Below are positions 25,099-33,844 of a DNA stretch of 37,109 nt, piece by piece. Every line of letters starts with the position of its first letter. Positions within the stretch are counted from its first letter, which is position 1. This DNA is from Candidatus Heimdallarchaeota archaeon. Lineage in GTDB: Archaea; Asgardarchaeota; Heimdallarchaeia; JABLTI01. The stretch lies in the NCBI GenBank assembly GCA_019894765.1, contig JAGXNT010000025.1, positions 1-37,109 of the forward strand, read 5' to 3'. A model generated the notes under the pieces. The model was given only the letters and a program-made list of their open reading frames with translations. It ran no database searches and was not told the origin of the DNA. A program made the position numbers and the translations under genes.

Positions 25099-26049
25099 TT
25101 ATTTCTCACTCGAGACCATTAGTCCATTTTGTTCAATACGAATATAGGCTAACGCTCTCCCTTTTGTTTTATTAAGTGCCTTGATAATTTCTTCTCGTTT
25201 TTCACTAGGACCTAAAACTATTATATTGTCTCCGATTCCTGCACCAGATATTTTCCCACCAGTAGCTCCAACATCAATTGCTGCTTGTATCATTTCTTCG
25301 ATTACTTCAGAACTTACTTCGAGTTTTCTAAGCATTTCTTGATTTTCATTCATTAATTGTCCGATTTTTTGTATATCATTTAGCTTAATTGCTTGCTCAG
25401 CTTTGTTTGTTATTGATTCTATTGTATTGAAAATTTCTTTGGTTTCTTTTGGATTACTCTTCTCTAGTTCTTTTACTGAGTTAACAATTGGTCCACTAGG
25501 GGCTTTCTTTCCAGTATTACCAATAATCAAATCTAAATTCTCAAAAGGTAAATACTCTGGTTCCAGATCAATTTGATATTTGATTAATCCCCCATAGATT
25601 GAAGCTGCGATATCTAACCCACTTCCGTATCCTTTAATCACATAATTCGCTTTAATTCCTAATCGCAATAATTCTCTTTTTGAGAAATTAGTTTTATAAT
25701 AGGAATTTAGAGCTCCTAATACACTCGCAATAACTGCTGCAGAACTACCAAAACCAGGTTTAATTCTAGATTTAATAATCAGTTGGAATTGCTCAGGATT
25801 AAGAAGAGTTTCTTCGAAGAAAATATCTATTACCTTACTAACAATGTTCAATCTACCAGAGGGATATTCAGCTCGTTGAACATTGAAATCTCTACTTGTA
25901 AGGAGAATACCCTTATTCGGATAATTATGCTCCTTTAGGATAACAGTTAGTCGTGAGTTGACGGCAAAAACAATTGCAGGTTTCCCTCTGCTACTTGCAT
26001 GTTCTCCGAAGAGGATTAATTTTCCTGGAGCTGAACTAACTATTGTCAT
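25099..26049 (-). CDS. mvk: Mevalonate kinase
   Basis: 316 residues from the ATG at 26047-26049 (the frame extends to a TTG four codons upstream). A GHMP-kinase: the start has SSAPGKLILFGEHA, the ATP loop PGFGSSAAV is near residue 105, GSGLDIAASIYGG follows around 145, and the C-terminal GGKISGAGIGDN motif is near 265. It phosphorylates mevalonate at the 5-position for isoprenoid lipids. It lies 30 bases downstream of the decarboxylase-family gene on the same strand, an operon. The ending is somewhat longer than in typical archaeal enzymes. Confidence 0.92.
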   Translation of the reverse strand: MTIVSSAPGKLILFGEHASSRGKPAIVFAVNSRLTVILKEHNYPNKGILLTSRDFNVQRAEYPSGRLNIVSKVIDIFFEETLLNPEQFQLIIKSRIKPGFGSSAAVIASVLGALNSYYKTNFSKRELLRLGIKANYVIKGYGSGLDIAASIYGGLIKYQIDLEPEYLPFENLDLIIGNTGKKAPSGPIVNSVKELEKSNPKETKEIFNTIESITNKAEQAIKLNDIQKIGQLMNENQEMLRKLEVSSEVIEEMIQAAIDVGATGGKISGAGIGDNIIVLGPSEKREEIIKALNKTKGRALAYIRIEQNGLMVSSEK

Positions 26050-26079
26050 TTTATCCAACAAACTATAATTTTTCGATTT

Positions 26080-27084
26080 TTAGAACAAGTGATTGTCAAT
26101 TATTTTTGCACCATCACCTGGTTTACAAACAACTGTTTTTTCTATATAAGGTATTTTTCTCAATATCATATCAATTTCCTCTGCATATTGTGGAAGAGTC
26201 AAGATATGCATATTTGAACCAGTATCGACTGTATAAAAAGCATCAATACCTCCTTGTCGAAGATCCTTCACTAGATTGATTATTCTAATAGTTTCATCTA
26301 TCCAAAATGAGAGTTTAGGTGTTGATGTTAAAGCAATCGAGTGTACTAAATTACAATCTGATTCAGCAGTTTGCCCTAGCAAATTAAATTCTCTTTGTTC
26401 TATTGCTTTCCTCATTTTATCCAAAGATGTTTCTACTACATCTAAACGAGCTTTAAACATTGGACTTGTTTCTTTTGAAATTTTCATTGCTTCTCTAGTA
26501 GAAAACTCGCGTTTTTGTGGCTTAAAAATCACAACAATATCCCGAATATCAAAGTGATTTTTATCAGCCAATTGTTTTGCATAAGACTCACCTATCTCAT
26601 CAGCTTTTATCCACTCAACAAATCCACCAAAAATAGATCTTGCAGATGAACCGGAACCTCTTCTGGAAAGCATGGAGAGCTGTTTTTGATCTAACTCTAA
26701 TTCTAAAGCTTTACAGGATGCTACTGTTAATGCTGCAAAACCAGATGCTGAAGAAGCTAAACCTGCTGCTGTTGGAAAATTATTTTGAGACATGACTTTT
26801 GCTTTCAAATTCATCTTAGCTTTTGATCTAAGTAAATCTAAATGTCTAATCACTCGATTCTCAGCAGTTCCTGTTTGTTTCTCATTGTTAAGAATGAAAA
26901 GATCTTGTGTGAATTCATCTGAAAATTCAACAGTAGTTGTAGTTGATAAAGAATCAACAGTTAATGAAATGCTATTATTCATTGGAATGATTAATTCTTC
27001 ATCTTGTTTTCCCCAATACTTGATTAAAGCAGTATTGGAATTGGCTAAAGCTGTAGCTTTCGTACTTATCACAATCCCAAACAA
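26080..27084 (-). CDS. mvaD: Diphosphomevalonate decarboxylase family protein
   Basis: 334 residues. GHMP-superfamily enzyme with the decarboxylase markers: ALIKYWGK (residues 19-26), LIIPMNNSISLTVD, NNFPTAAGLASSASGFAAL (101-119), RRGSGSSARSIFGGFVEW and YTVDTGSN with the catalytic Asp287. Lys22 and Asp287 are both present, as in true decarboxylases and unlike mevalonate 3-kinase. It removes CO2 and phosphate from mevalonate 5-diphosphate, or from the monophosphate in phosphomevalonate decarboxylases; the two cannot be separated here. Most archaea lack this step and use another route. The start is a TTG with no clear ribosome binding site; GTG four codons on is an alternative. First gene of the operon with mvk. 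Confidence 0.85.
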   Translation of the reverse strand: MFGIVISTKATALANSNTALIKYWGKQDEELIIPMNNSISLTVDSLSTTTTVEFSDEFTQDLFILNNEKQTGTAENRVIRHLDLLRSKAKMNLKAKVMSQNNFPTAAGLASSASGFAALTVASCKALELELDQKQLSMLSRRGSGSSARSIFGGFVEWIKADEIGESYAKQLADKNHFDIRDIVVIFKPQKREFSTREAMKISKETSPMFKARLDVVETSLDKMRKAIEQREFNLLGQTAESDCNLVHSIALTSTPKLSFWIDETIRIINLVKDLRQGGIDAFYTVDTGSNMHILTLPQYAEEIDMILRKIPYIEKTVVCKPGDGAKIIDNHLF

Positions 27085-27206
27085 TCAATAGGTAAAGCAT
27101 TTCTTTAGCTTTTTGCATAGCTTCCAAATTAAACGTTTCATTACATCACTTAGTATTAAATAAAAAACACAACATAAATAAGGTAAAATTTCATCAATAA
27201 ATTGCC

Positions 27207-27926
27207 ATGATGAATGATAAATTCATCAAAATTTGTGGTATTAGTTCTATTATAGCAACATTAAGCTATATTGGTACAGTTATTTTCATTCTCATTGCGG
27301 GTATTGGAAAACCTGAGAGTTTGGCAACAATGGATCAATATCTCTTAGATTGGAGTGCTGTAAGTGGATTAATGTCTGTCTACGGGTGGTTTGGTATCCT
27401 TGGATCATTATTCACCATCCCAGCTATTCTTGGCTATTATCAACTATTACGAAAAGAGGGTCCGATGCAATGGATTCCTGCAGCAATAATCTATCATGGA
27501 GTAGTACTACTAACTTTAGCTTATATTATTCCTTTAGTAATCTCACACTTTATTGCTCCCACATATCTTGCTGAAAGCGATCCTTCAATTCTGGCATCTC
27601 TGCAAGTTTTAACACATACACTTAGGGTAATTGAGGACTTTTTCATTATAATTGGAACAATTTTGACTTTAACAACAGGCTTAGCAATTCTCGCTCTCAT
27701 AGATTTGAAACGATCGATTCTACCAAAATGGTTAAACTGGTTAGCTATTGGTACAGGTGTTTTAGGTCTAGGTTTACTTGGAACTTTAGGAACTGGTGTT
27801 GTGAAACAAGTGTTTGACATAGTTACGATGATTTCTTTGGGACTAATGCTATTATGGATGGCAGCAATAGGGATAATAATGATCATCCGGAAAGAAGATG
27901 ATGTAAAAGCAATAGAAGGAAAGTAA
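27207..27926 (+). CDS. Six-pass membrane protein, DUF4386-like
   Basis: 239 residues with about six hydrophobic helices (for example ISSIIATLSYIGTVIFILIAG at 12-32, LFTIPAILGYYQLL around 70, IIYHGVVLLTLAYIIPLVI, FFIIIGTILTLTTGLAIL, and WLAIGTGVLGLGLLG near 176). It resembles DUF4386-type membrane proteins of unknown function. The next gene encodes a relative: both share a helix with IPA-x-x-G and a later WLAI-x-x-(A/G)VLGLG motif. The stop codon lies in the loop of a hairpin. Confidence 0.55.
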   Translation: MMNDKFIKICGISSIIATLSYIGTVIFILIAGIGKPESLATMDQYLLDWSAVSGLMSVYGWFGILGSLFTIPAILGYYQLLRKEGPMQWIPAAIIYHGVVLLTLAYIIPLVISHFIAPTYLAESDPSILASLQVLTHTLRVIEDFFIIIGTILTLTTGLAILALIDLKRSILPKWLNWLAIGTGVLGLGLLGTLGTGVVKQVFDIVTMISLGLMLLWMAAIGIIMIIRKEDDVKAIEGK

Positions 27927-27937
27927 TTCCTTCTTTT
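27914..27937 (+). terminator. Hairpin at the end of the DUF4386-like gene
   Basis: AGAAGGAA (27914-27921) pairs perfectly with TTCCTTCT (27927-27934), with the stop codon TAA in the 5-base loop, followed by three T and then CAATTTT. Possible terminator or stop-associated hairpin. Confidence 0.4.
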
Positions 27938-28022
27938 CAATTTTCTTGGAAAGTTATTTAATAGGCATTGTTCCTATCTAATCGGGAAGCAATATTGTTT
28001 GTTAAGTGAAGGAGTAGCTAAT

Positions 28023-28775
28023 TTGACAAGAAAAAAAAATATTATCGATTATGTGGGAATAATTTCTATTAGCATTGTAATAATCTCTTTCCTTAGTAAG
28101 ATAATCACAAGTTTCCTGGTAACTCGACAATTACCAACTGGTGGATACCCAGAACTACTCATAAATTACGTAGATGGAAAGCTTATTCATACAATTGATT
28201 CTGTTATGGTGTTGGTTAGTGCGGTATTTATTATTCCAGCAACTATAGGTGTTTTTGCAGTGTTTTATTCTAAAATCAAACAAGAGGTTAGGAATTGGTT
28301 ATTTTTACCTACCATAACTTCTATCGTGAGTTCACTCATAATTATTGGTTTAATTATTCCAAAATTACTAATTATCTTCAATATTGCCCCAGATTATTAT
28401 GTTGCTGTTGAACCTTTGAAATCCCTTTTACTATCAAAGTATGAGAGTTGGATATCCTATATCAATATCTTCCAAGTGATCGCTTACCTACTTCTATTCA
28501 CAATTGGAACAGGAGGATATGGTTTTCTTAGTTTCAAGTATCAATTAGCAAGAGAAACCTCAACTTGGCTTGCAATTTTTACTGCTGTTCTTGGTTTAGG
28601 AGAAATTGGAGTTTTCATACCTGGAAATTTCGGTACTGTGATAATCTTCATGGCATCAATTGCGTCAATTCTCTACTTCTTCTGGTTGGGAAGTATCATT
28701 TTCGTTATACGTCAAAAAATGGTAGTAGAAAGTAAATTTGAAGCACCTGAAGAATTACTAGCGGATACGTTCTAG
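28023..28775 (+). CDS. Six-pass membrane protein, paralogue of the preceding gene
   Basis: 250 residues from the TTG at 28023, chosen because GGAG lies eight bases before it; the frame opens at a TTG at 27999. Helices include YVGIISISIVIISFLSKII, VFIIPATIGVFAVFY, SIVSSLIIIGLIIPKLLII, IFQVIAYLLLFTIGTGGYGFL and TAVLGLGEIGVFIP. It matches the gene before it in helix order and in the IPATIG and WLAI-x-x-AVLGLG motifs, so the two arose by tandem duplication long ago. Its TAG stop shares the palindrome CTAG (28772-28775) with the TAG stop of the convergent gene. Confidence 0.55.
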   Translation: MTRKKNIIDYVGIISISIVIISFLSKIITSFLVTRQLPTGGYPELLINYVDGKLIHTIDSVMVLVSAVFIIPATIGVFAVFYSKIKQEVRNWLFLPTITSIVSSLIIIGLIIPKLLIIFNIAPDYYVAVEPLKSLLLSKYESWISYINIFQVIAYLLLFTIGTGGYGFLSFKYQLARETSTWLAIFTAVLGLGEIGVFIPGNFGTVIIFMASIASILYFFWLGSIIFVIRQKMVVESKFEAPEELLADTF

Positions 28776-29926
28776 TTCTTTTTCATTAAAGGAATCATTT
28801 TTTCATTTGCGAAGATTTCAAGTTCTTCTTTTTGCTCAGTAATTAATTTCATTAATTCTTTTGTTTGACTAATTTTCTTTTCAAGAAAAACAATTTCTAT
28901 TTTCATTTCAGTTTTTTTCTCATCAACAAAAGCTACTTTCCATCTACCCTTTACCTCTCCATTTATCCAAATAGATGGTTGGAATTGCCCCAAATTAATT
29001 GTCCCTTTATCATATAATTTAGTAACAACTTCATCTGAGATGTGCCAATTCCTAATTTTATACGCTTTCGGATAATGATCTTCATATGGGAGAAAATTAA
29101 CAACTGGTGATTCGCTTTTTGATTCACAATTCAAAAAGATTTCATAATCATCTTTGAGCATAAAATACTGTTTGGAATTAAACTCAAACTCTTTAATATC
29201 ATCTTTCATGGAATCAATGATTTTCTTTGTTTGGGTGTTAGTTAAAGGCAACCACCAACTAAAATCATCTATAGTTATCGGTCCAAACTGCTGAATATAC
29301 AATCTAAATATATTCTGCAACGATTTTTCAATATTAATTGCCTTACTTTTCAATTCCTGAAAATAGTCTTCAAATAGACCATATTTTATGGTTCTATCAG
29401 TTAAATATCGTTGTCCTATCCTTGCGACCATTCCTTCGAATTCCAAAAGCTGTAAAGATGCTTTTACCCAATCACCTTTCCATTTACTTGAGAGCTCTTT
29501 TTTAATTTGGCTCGTTGTTAATGGCGATTTTAGCTTTAGTAATTCAATCATATCTGTTCTAATTCTATTAAAGCTGCCATCTTCCATACCCATTTTTACC
29601 ATAAATTTTAGATTATCACGTATGGATTTCTCCAGAAATAACCTCATAGAACCAATAATACTTTCCAAATTTTCTCGATGGACAACAAAAACTGTTCTTC
29701 TAAAAGCTCTCATTCGTACAGCAGATTTATCCTCAGAAATCGCAAGAAAAAGACTCTTTGGTTCAAAATTCTTAACTCGAGCCCAAAGGGAGAAATAAGG
29801 TGTCAAATAGTCTGTTGAGTGTAAACCGATTTGTTTCTTTAAAATATCTTCAAAGTCATGATGACTTGTTTTTGTTAGTAATGATTGTTTTTGCAAATGA
29901 TAATGCTGTATTTTTTCATTTTTCAT
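28772..29926 (-). CDS. Winged-helix DNA-binding protein of the YcaQ/AlkZ-like (HTH_42) family
   Basis: 384 residues from the ATG at 29924-29926; the frame also has a GTG seven codons upstream. The family fold is three winged helices plus a beta region: LHSTDYLTPYFSLWARVKNF near 35, FRRTVFVVHRENL, SPLTTSQIKKEL, QQFGPITIDDFSWWLPL near 230, LPYEDHYPKAYKIR, and SIWINGEVKGRWK at the end. YcaQ/AlkZ proteins remove alkylated or cross-linked bases from DNA with a Q-x-Q or Q-x-D motif; here that site reads H-S-T, so glycosylase activity is not assured. It overlaps the convergent membrane gene by 4 bases. Confidence 0.75.
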   Translation of the reverse strand: MKNEKIQHYHLQKQSLLTKTSHHDFEDILKKQIGLHSTDYLTPYFSLWARVKNFEPKSLFLAISEDKSAVRMRAFRRTVFVVHRENLESIIGSMRLFLEKSIRDNLKFMVKMGMEDGSFNRIRTDMIELLKLKSPLTTSQIKKELSSKWKGDWVKASLQLLEFEGMVARIGQRYLTDRTIKYGLFEDYFQELKSKAINIEKSLQNIFRLYIQQFGPITIDDFSWWLPLTNTQTKKIIDSMKDDIKEFEFNSKQYFMLKDDYEIFLNCESKSESPVVNFLPYEDHYPKAYKIRNWHISDEVVTKLYDKGTINLGQFQPSIWINGEVKGRWKVAFVDEKKTEMKIEIVFLEKKISQTKELMKLITEQKEELEIFANEKMIPLMKKN

Positions 29927-29965
29927 TTTTATCTCTCGGTTATTCACTCAAATTTCATTAATTTG

Positions 29966-30961
29966 TTAGTGAAAATCTTCATACCAAACTTTGTTGGAAC
30001 CTTGGATCGTGCATTTCCACTTTGGTGTTCCAGGCGGTATCATAACCATTTGCTTTATGACTTGTACTTGTTGACCATCGATTATTTCAGTAGTTATTTG
30101 TGTTTGACCCATTGGTACTTCACTAGCAGTATCTAATTTTCCGATATTATTACTATCAGGTGTAGAGCTTATTAAAACTTGATCTTTTTTATAAATCACT
30201 TGTCCGGGATAGAATGTTGATTCAGGGGGACGTAAACTTTCTGTTTGAATTCTATTGAGAAATATAATAATCTCGATGAAACCAACTACTAAAGCAATGT
30301 TGAATAAGGAAAAGAAAATTGTAAATGAATAATAAGGTAAATTGAAAATTACATAGAAAATATAGAAAATTCCGAATAATACACCAGTTGCCAATACAAA
30401 ATAAGAAGAAAATAAAGTAGTTTTTCTATTAAGCCCCTGATGGTATGTTTTCTGAATTGCTTGATTCATAAAAAGAAATGCACTAGAAATAATTCCAATT
30501 CGAATTATATTTATGATTACAAAATAGACAATAGTATAAATTCCATAGTAAAATAACCTATATCTAATAAAAAACTCAATTATTTGTAATGCTAGTTCAG
30601 CAAAAGCAATATAAGAGATAAATAGGATTGCAGATATGATTATTTTATTTCGAATTTCAGAGGTAAAGAAATTTGAAAGTTTAAAGAAATCTTTTGCAAA
30701 TAGAACAATCGTTGTAATTGCCATTACTGGAAAAAGATAATCTAGTACAATTGTAATAATTTGATAAACTTGATAAAAACCATAATAGAAAACATCGGAT
30801 TCAAGTAAAGCATAAAAAATTGTAAAAAGTATATTCATAGAAACAGAAATGGAAAAAATAATAGCTTGTAAAATAATACCAGCTTTAATTAAATTCATTC
30901 TTTTTTGTATATCAACTTGATAAAATGAATTCTCGTAATACTCTTTTTCAATATAACCCAA
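29966..30961 (-). CDS. Multi-pass membrane protein with C-terminal KW-motif cytoplasmic domain
   Basis: 331 residues starting with a TTG that has GAGGG at good spacing. About seven hydrophobic helices lie between 25 and 240, rich in Phe, Ile and Tyr. The C-terminal ~90 residues are cytoplasmic, with a linker from RPPESTFYPGQ and then a tail ITTEIIDGQQVQVIKQMV followed by GTPKW and VWYEDFH. That tail repeats the pattern at the C-terminus of the protein at 2832-3674. No known family recognised for the membrane part. It is upstream of the YcaQ-like gene on the same strand by about 39 bases and may be co-transcribed. Confidence 0.6.
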   Translation of the reverse strand: MGYIEKEYYENSFYQVDIQKRMNLIKAGIILQAIIFSISVSMNILFTIFYALLESDVFYYGFYQVYQIITIVLDYLFPVMAITTIVLFAKDFFKLSNFFTSEIRNKIIISAILFISYIAFAELALQIIEFFIRYRLFYYGIYTIVYFVIINIIRIGIISSAFLFMNQAIQKTYHQGLNRKTTLFSSYFVLATGVLFGIFYIFYVIFNLPYYSFTIFFSLFNIALVVGFIEIIIFLNRIQTESLRPPESTFYPGQVIYKKDQVLISSTPDSNNIGKLDTASEVPMGQTQITTEIIDGQQVQVIKQMVMIPPGTPKWKCTIQGSNKVWYEDFH

Positions 30962-31037
30962 AATAAACCCTCAGAGAGTTATTGAATTTTCTCGTTATTA
31001 ATCTTTTCAATTTCTAGTAGTAAACAGATTGCTTGAA

Positions 31038-31646
31038 TTAATTATTAAAATACACGACTAAAGCAAAAACAAAATAAAAAATTTGATAGGCACTTGCCAT
31101 GAATCGCTCAGCTAATCCCATATATGGTTTTCCTCCAAAGAAACTCATTACTCCAACAAGGATTAACGAAACAATGGCTGAAACTAAATTAAAAATACCA
31201 AATCCTTTCCAACCATCAACTAATCTTAAGCTAAAGAACAGAAAGAACATCGCTACAATTTGAAGGATTCCCATACTAACGACTAAGACTACATGTCCTT
31301 TTCCTCGCCAAGCAGTGGGTTTTCCTCCCTCATCTAATGGGAACAAGCATGCAACAAGTAAACCCATAACTGCACTGATAATAAAGAGAATTGGCCCAAC
31401 AATCGAACCTTCACCATTGTTCGTTCCCCAATGAGAACCAGCAAAGAAGACCAACATTAATGCACTGCTAGCAATAATTAGCGATTGAAACAACCATCTT
31501 CTATGTGCTTTAACTGCAAATAAGGAACTGATATCTTTGTGTAAGTGATTATATTCCGGAACTATAAAACCTCCAATTACCCACATCAAAGTATAGATAA
31601 TCGGACTTAGCATTCCACAAATTGCTAGTATTTTGAATCCAATCAT
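31038..31646 (-). CDS. DUF998-family membrane protein
   Basis: 202 residues with six hydrophobic helices. Family features: GMLSPIIYTLMWVIGG at the start, YNHLHKDISSLFA after helix one, FAGSHWG, a CLFPLDEGGKP motif after helix three or four, and GKGHVVLVV. DUF998 members are archaeal and bacterial membrane proteins of unknown function. It lies 23 bases after the nitroreductase gene on the same strand, so the two are probably co-transcribed. Confidence 0.7.
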   Translation of the reverse strand: MIGFKILAICGMLSPIIYTLMWVIGGFIVPEYNHLHKDISSLFAVKAHRRWLFQSLIIASSALMLVFFAGSHWGTNNGEGSIVGPILFIISAVMGLLVACLFPLDEGGKPTAWRGKGHVVLVVSMGILQIVAMFFLFFSLRLVDGWKGFGIFNLVSAIVSLILVGVMSFFGGKPYMGLAERFMASAYQIFYFVFALVVYFNN

Positions 31647-31669
31647 TTATTGCTTTACTCCAAATGGTT

Positions 31670-32176
31670 TTATTTGGAATATTTTTCCCAATGAACTAAT
31701 TCATCTAATGGTTTTCTTGAAGATTCGCGTTCTTGATCAGGATAACCAAGTGCAACTATTGCCATAATATTGAGATGATCTGGAACATTGAGGAGTTTCT
31801 TTAATTCAGTTTCAAAGGAAGCACCAATTACCCCGGCCCAACATGTCCCCAAACCCAAACTGTGGGCTTCAATCATGAAGTGCATGATGGATGAACCTGT
31901 ATCAGACATGTGATACTTGGCATGAATTTCTGGATTAGTTAACGGAACAAAAACAACAGGACTTTCTGCAACGAATTTTGCATAAGGATGTAGTTCAGCG
32001 AATTTTTTTCGTATTTTTTCATCTTTTACTATAATGAATTCCCATGGTTGTTTATTGGAAGCGGAAGGAGCCCATCTAGCTGCTTCTAAACATTTCTTAA
32101 TTTTTTCATCTTCCACAGGTGTCGATTTGTACTTTCTAATACTTCTTCTTGATTTTAGTAACTCTAAAGCATCCAT
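31670..32176 (-). CDS. Nitroreductase-family FMN oxidoreductase
   Basis: 168 residues. Typical short nitroreductase: SRRSIRKY at 9-16 and APSASNKQPWEF at 36-47, which bind FMN, then DTGSSIMHFMIEAHSLGLGTCW in the middle and ALGYPDQE near the end. Dimeric, reduces quinones, nitro compounds or flavins with NAD(P)H; the natural substrate is not evident. GGTGG precedes the ATG at good spacing. First of a two-gene unit with the DUF998 membrane protein. Confidence 0.88.
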   Translation of the reverse strand: MDALELLKSRRSIRKYKSTPVEDEKIKKCLEAARWAPSASNKQPWEFIIVKDEKIRKKFAELHPYAKFVAESPVVFVPLTNPEIHAKYHMSDTGSSIMHFMIEAHSLGLGTCWAGVIGASFETELKKLLNVPDHLNIMAIVALGYPDQERESSRKPLDELVHWEKYSK

Positions 32177-32287
32177 TTCTTAAAACCACCTAAAATTATT
32201 TTGTTTGATAACGAAGCATAATATTACAATAAAAAGTTTATTAGCTATATTTAAACAATGATTTGATTTATTGTGCTGTTAATTACA

Positions 32288-33379
32288 TCATTTGTTAGAA
32301 TGTACCGGGGATTTTTTTGATTCTTTTATTTCAGTACTTGTAATTTTTTCCTTTAAGCTAATAACAACAGTTTTTTCTTTTTCTTCTTTAAGCTCTAATG
32401 ACAGTTTTTCTTCGGATTCTTCTTCTGCTTCTTCTTTTTTCTTTTCATCGTCAGTTATCATTTCATCTTTTTTAACAAAGAATGAGAGTATTGCTACACC
32501 TAATATAATTATAATAATTGAACCAACCTTCAGAGCTTTTTGCCATGTTAATAAACTGCCCCAGATAATAAGCCATTCATTAAAAACGAAAATTCCTGCC
32601 ATTACTTGCATGAAGAGATTCATGATATCAATCGTCGGAGAAACAACTAATGCTTTACCTTTTTGCAAAGCTATTTGTTGTGAAGTAAAAGCAACGAAAT
32701 ACCCACAACACATTAAGAAAAGATATATCCACCACTGCCAAGCACTTAACGAATTTTGTAGAAAATCAACTACATTGGCAAATGTCAAACTACCAATAGC
32801 CGCTTTAGCGAATATTGTGGCAGTTGCATAGCTTAATCCAGAAGCCATAGCTAGCATTCCACCTGCTTGAGGATATTTTCTACCATAGGTTACACCTACG
32901 AGAATGCCAATAATAATGGAAAACACACTAAGAAACGCAATTGCATTGATCTCTCTAAAGAAATCAGTCATTTGTGCTAAGTTATAATTACCTGACTCAA
33001 TTGGAGCAATAACATATAATGCAACAAGTCCAGCCATTACTACTAATATACCAATTATTTCAGTAATCCTAATAGGCTCTTTAAGAAAAAGCCAAGAAAA
33101 GATAACTAATACAACAAATCCAATAGCCATAGTTGGAGCAACCAGTGACAAAGAACCAATTTTGATTGCATACATCAAAGGAAACCATTGAACTATTGTC
33201 AAAGAGAACCCAAAAACCCAAGATTTACATTTTGCAAAATTCTTAATATTCTGCCAGGCAGAATTTTGTTCTATTTCAGGAAGAGTACAAGCTCCTCTTC
33301 TTTTGAAGACTAATCCTACATTATAAATTGAATTTGCTAAAACACCTAGTATAATTGCTAAAGCGTTATCTGTGACCAA
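32288..33379 (-). CDS. EamA/DMT-superfamily transporter with acidic cytoplasmic tail
   Basis: 363 residues. Ten hydrophobic helices in two repeats typical of drug/metabolite transporters; each half holds a helix with a conserved Pro/Glu region (LVAPTMAIGFVVLVIFSWLF with LKEPI, and KALVVSPTIDIMNLFMQVMAG with FNEW). The last ~70 residues (KKDEMITDDEKKKEEAEEE and onward) form a charged, probably coiled tail. Substrate unknown. The TTG start has GGAG seven bases upstream. It is divergent to the activase operon. Confidence 0.75.
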   Translation of the reverse strand: MVTDNALAIILGVLANSIYNVGLVFKRRGACTLPEIEQNSAWQNIKNFAKCKSWVFGFSLTIVQWFPLMYAIKIGSLSLVAPTMAIGFVVLVIFSWLFLKEPIRITEIIGILVVMAGLVALYVIAPIESGNYNLAQMTDFFREINAIAFLSVFSIIIGILVGVTYGRKYPQAGGMLAMASGLSYATATIFAKAAIGSLTFANVVDFLQNSLSAWQWWIYLFLMCCGYFVAFTSQQIALQKGKALVVSPTIDIMNLFMQVMAGIFVFNEWLIIWGSLLTWQKALKVGSIIIIILGVAILSFFVKKDEMITDDEKKKEEAEEESEEKLSLELKEEKEKTVVISLKEKITSTEIKESKKSPVHSNK

Positions 33380-33482
33380 TTTTAGACTCCTGAGTTAATC
33401 TACAATTTGAGTTTAAGTAGTAAATTAAAATGCAGAAGTTCTAATAAAGTTTGCTCAATAGAGCTATAATTAAGTGCATTTT

Positions 33483-33566
33483 AGATTCTTTTTACTAGTA
33501 GTCCTAATTGTTAATATCCTATTTTTAACCTTTAGTAGAGAAAAGAATCTATCTTGGAAAGAATCT
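33483..33566. repeat. Three copies of the 9-mer AAAGAATCT near a TATA box
   Basis: Exact copies at 33542-33550 and 33558-33566 (direct, 16 bases apart) and one inverted copy at 33483-33491 (AGATTCTTT). The last direct copy abuts the TATA-like TTTTTATAAG. The layout suggests operator sites for a regulator. Confidence 0.45.
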
Positions 33567-33667
33567 TTTTATAAGAAAAATACTATACTTGTTTTGCATA
33601 AGAAAAATTACTATCAAGCAACTTATGTAATTTAAATGCTAAATAGCAAATAAATTGGAGGGTAAAA

Positions 33668-33691
33668 CTCAAAATTAAATTAGATTTTGAG
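33668..33691. repeat. Perfect inverted repeat in the activase-operon leader
   Basis: CTCAAAAT (33668-33675) and ATTTTGAG (33684-33691) form an 8-base perfect stem with an 8-base loop; probable leader hairpin or operator, ~155 bases before the first gene. Confidence 0.35.
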
Positions 33692-33844
33692 CAATTACTT
33701 CAAGAAATCACTTCATGTTAAATTAGTTCAGTCAAAGTACAAATTAAACGAAAATCTACCCATCATTTAAAACTCTCTTAAAAATCATTGCGAGTATTTA
33801 GAATTACAAAATGAAAATTTAAATGACTAATAGGAGATTATCAA

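Larger units (their letters stand above)
33380..33844. other. 465-base intergenic region between the transporter and the activase operon
   Basis: No gene seen. It holds three copies of AAAGAATCT, a TATA-like stretch at 33566-33575, a perfect hairpin of CTCAAAAT/ATTTTGAG at 33668-33691 and an orphan GGAGGG at 33657-33662 without a start codon at the right distance. With a transcript start near 33600 the operon leader would be about 245 bases. Confidence 0.5.

Noticed and set aside
32292..32831. A 179-residue open frame on the plus strand
   Set aside because: It is antisense to the clear EamA-type transporter, is very Ser/Phe-rich as expected for the complement of Lys/Glu codons, and has no ribosome binding site.
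33657..33745. GGAGGG as a ribosome binding site for a small gene in the intergenic region
   Set aside because: The first possible starts are too far away and the short frame that follows has no convincing protein features.
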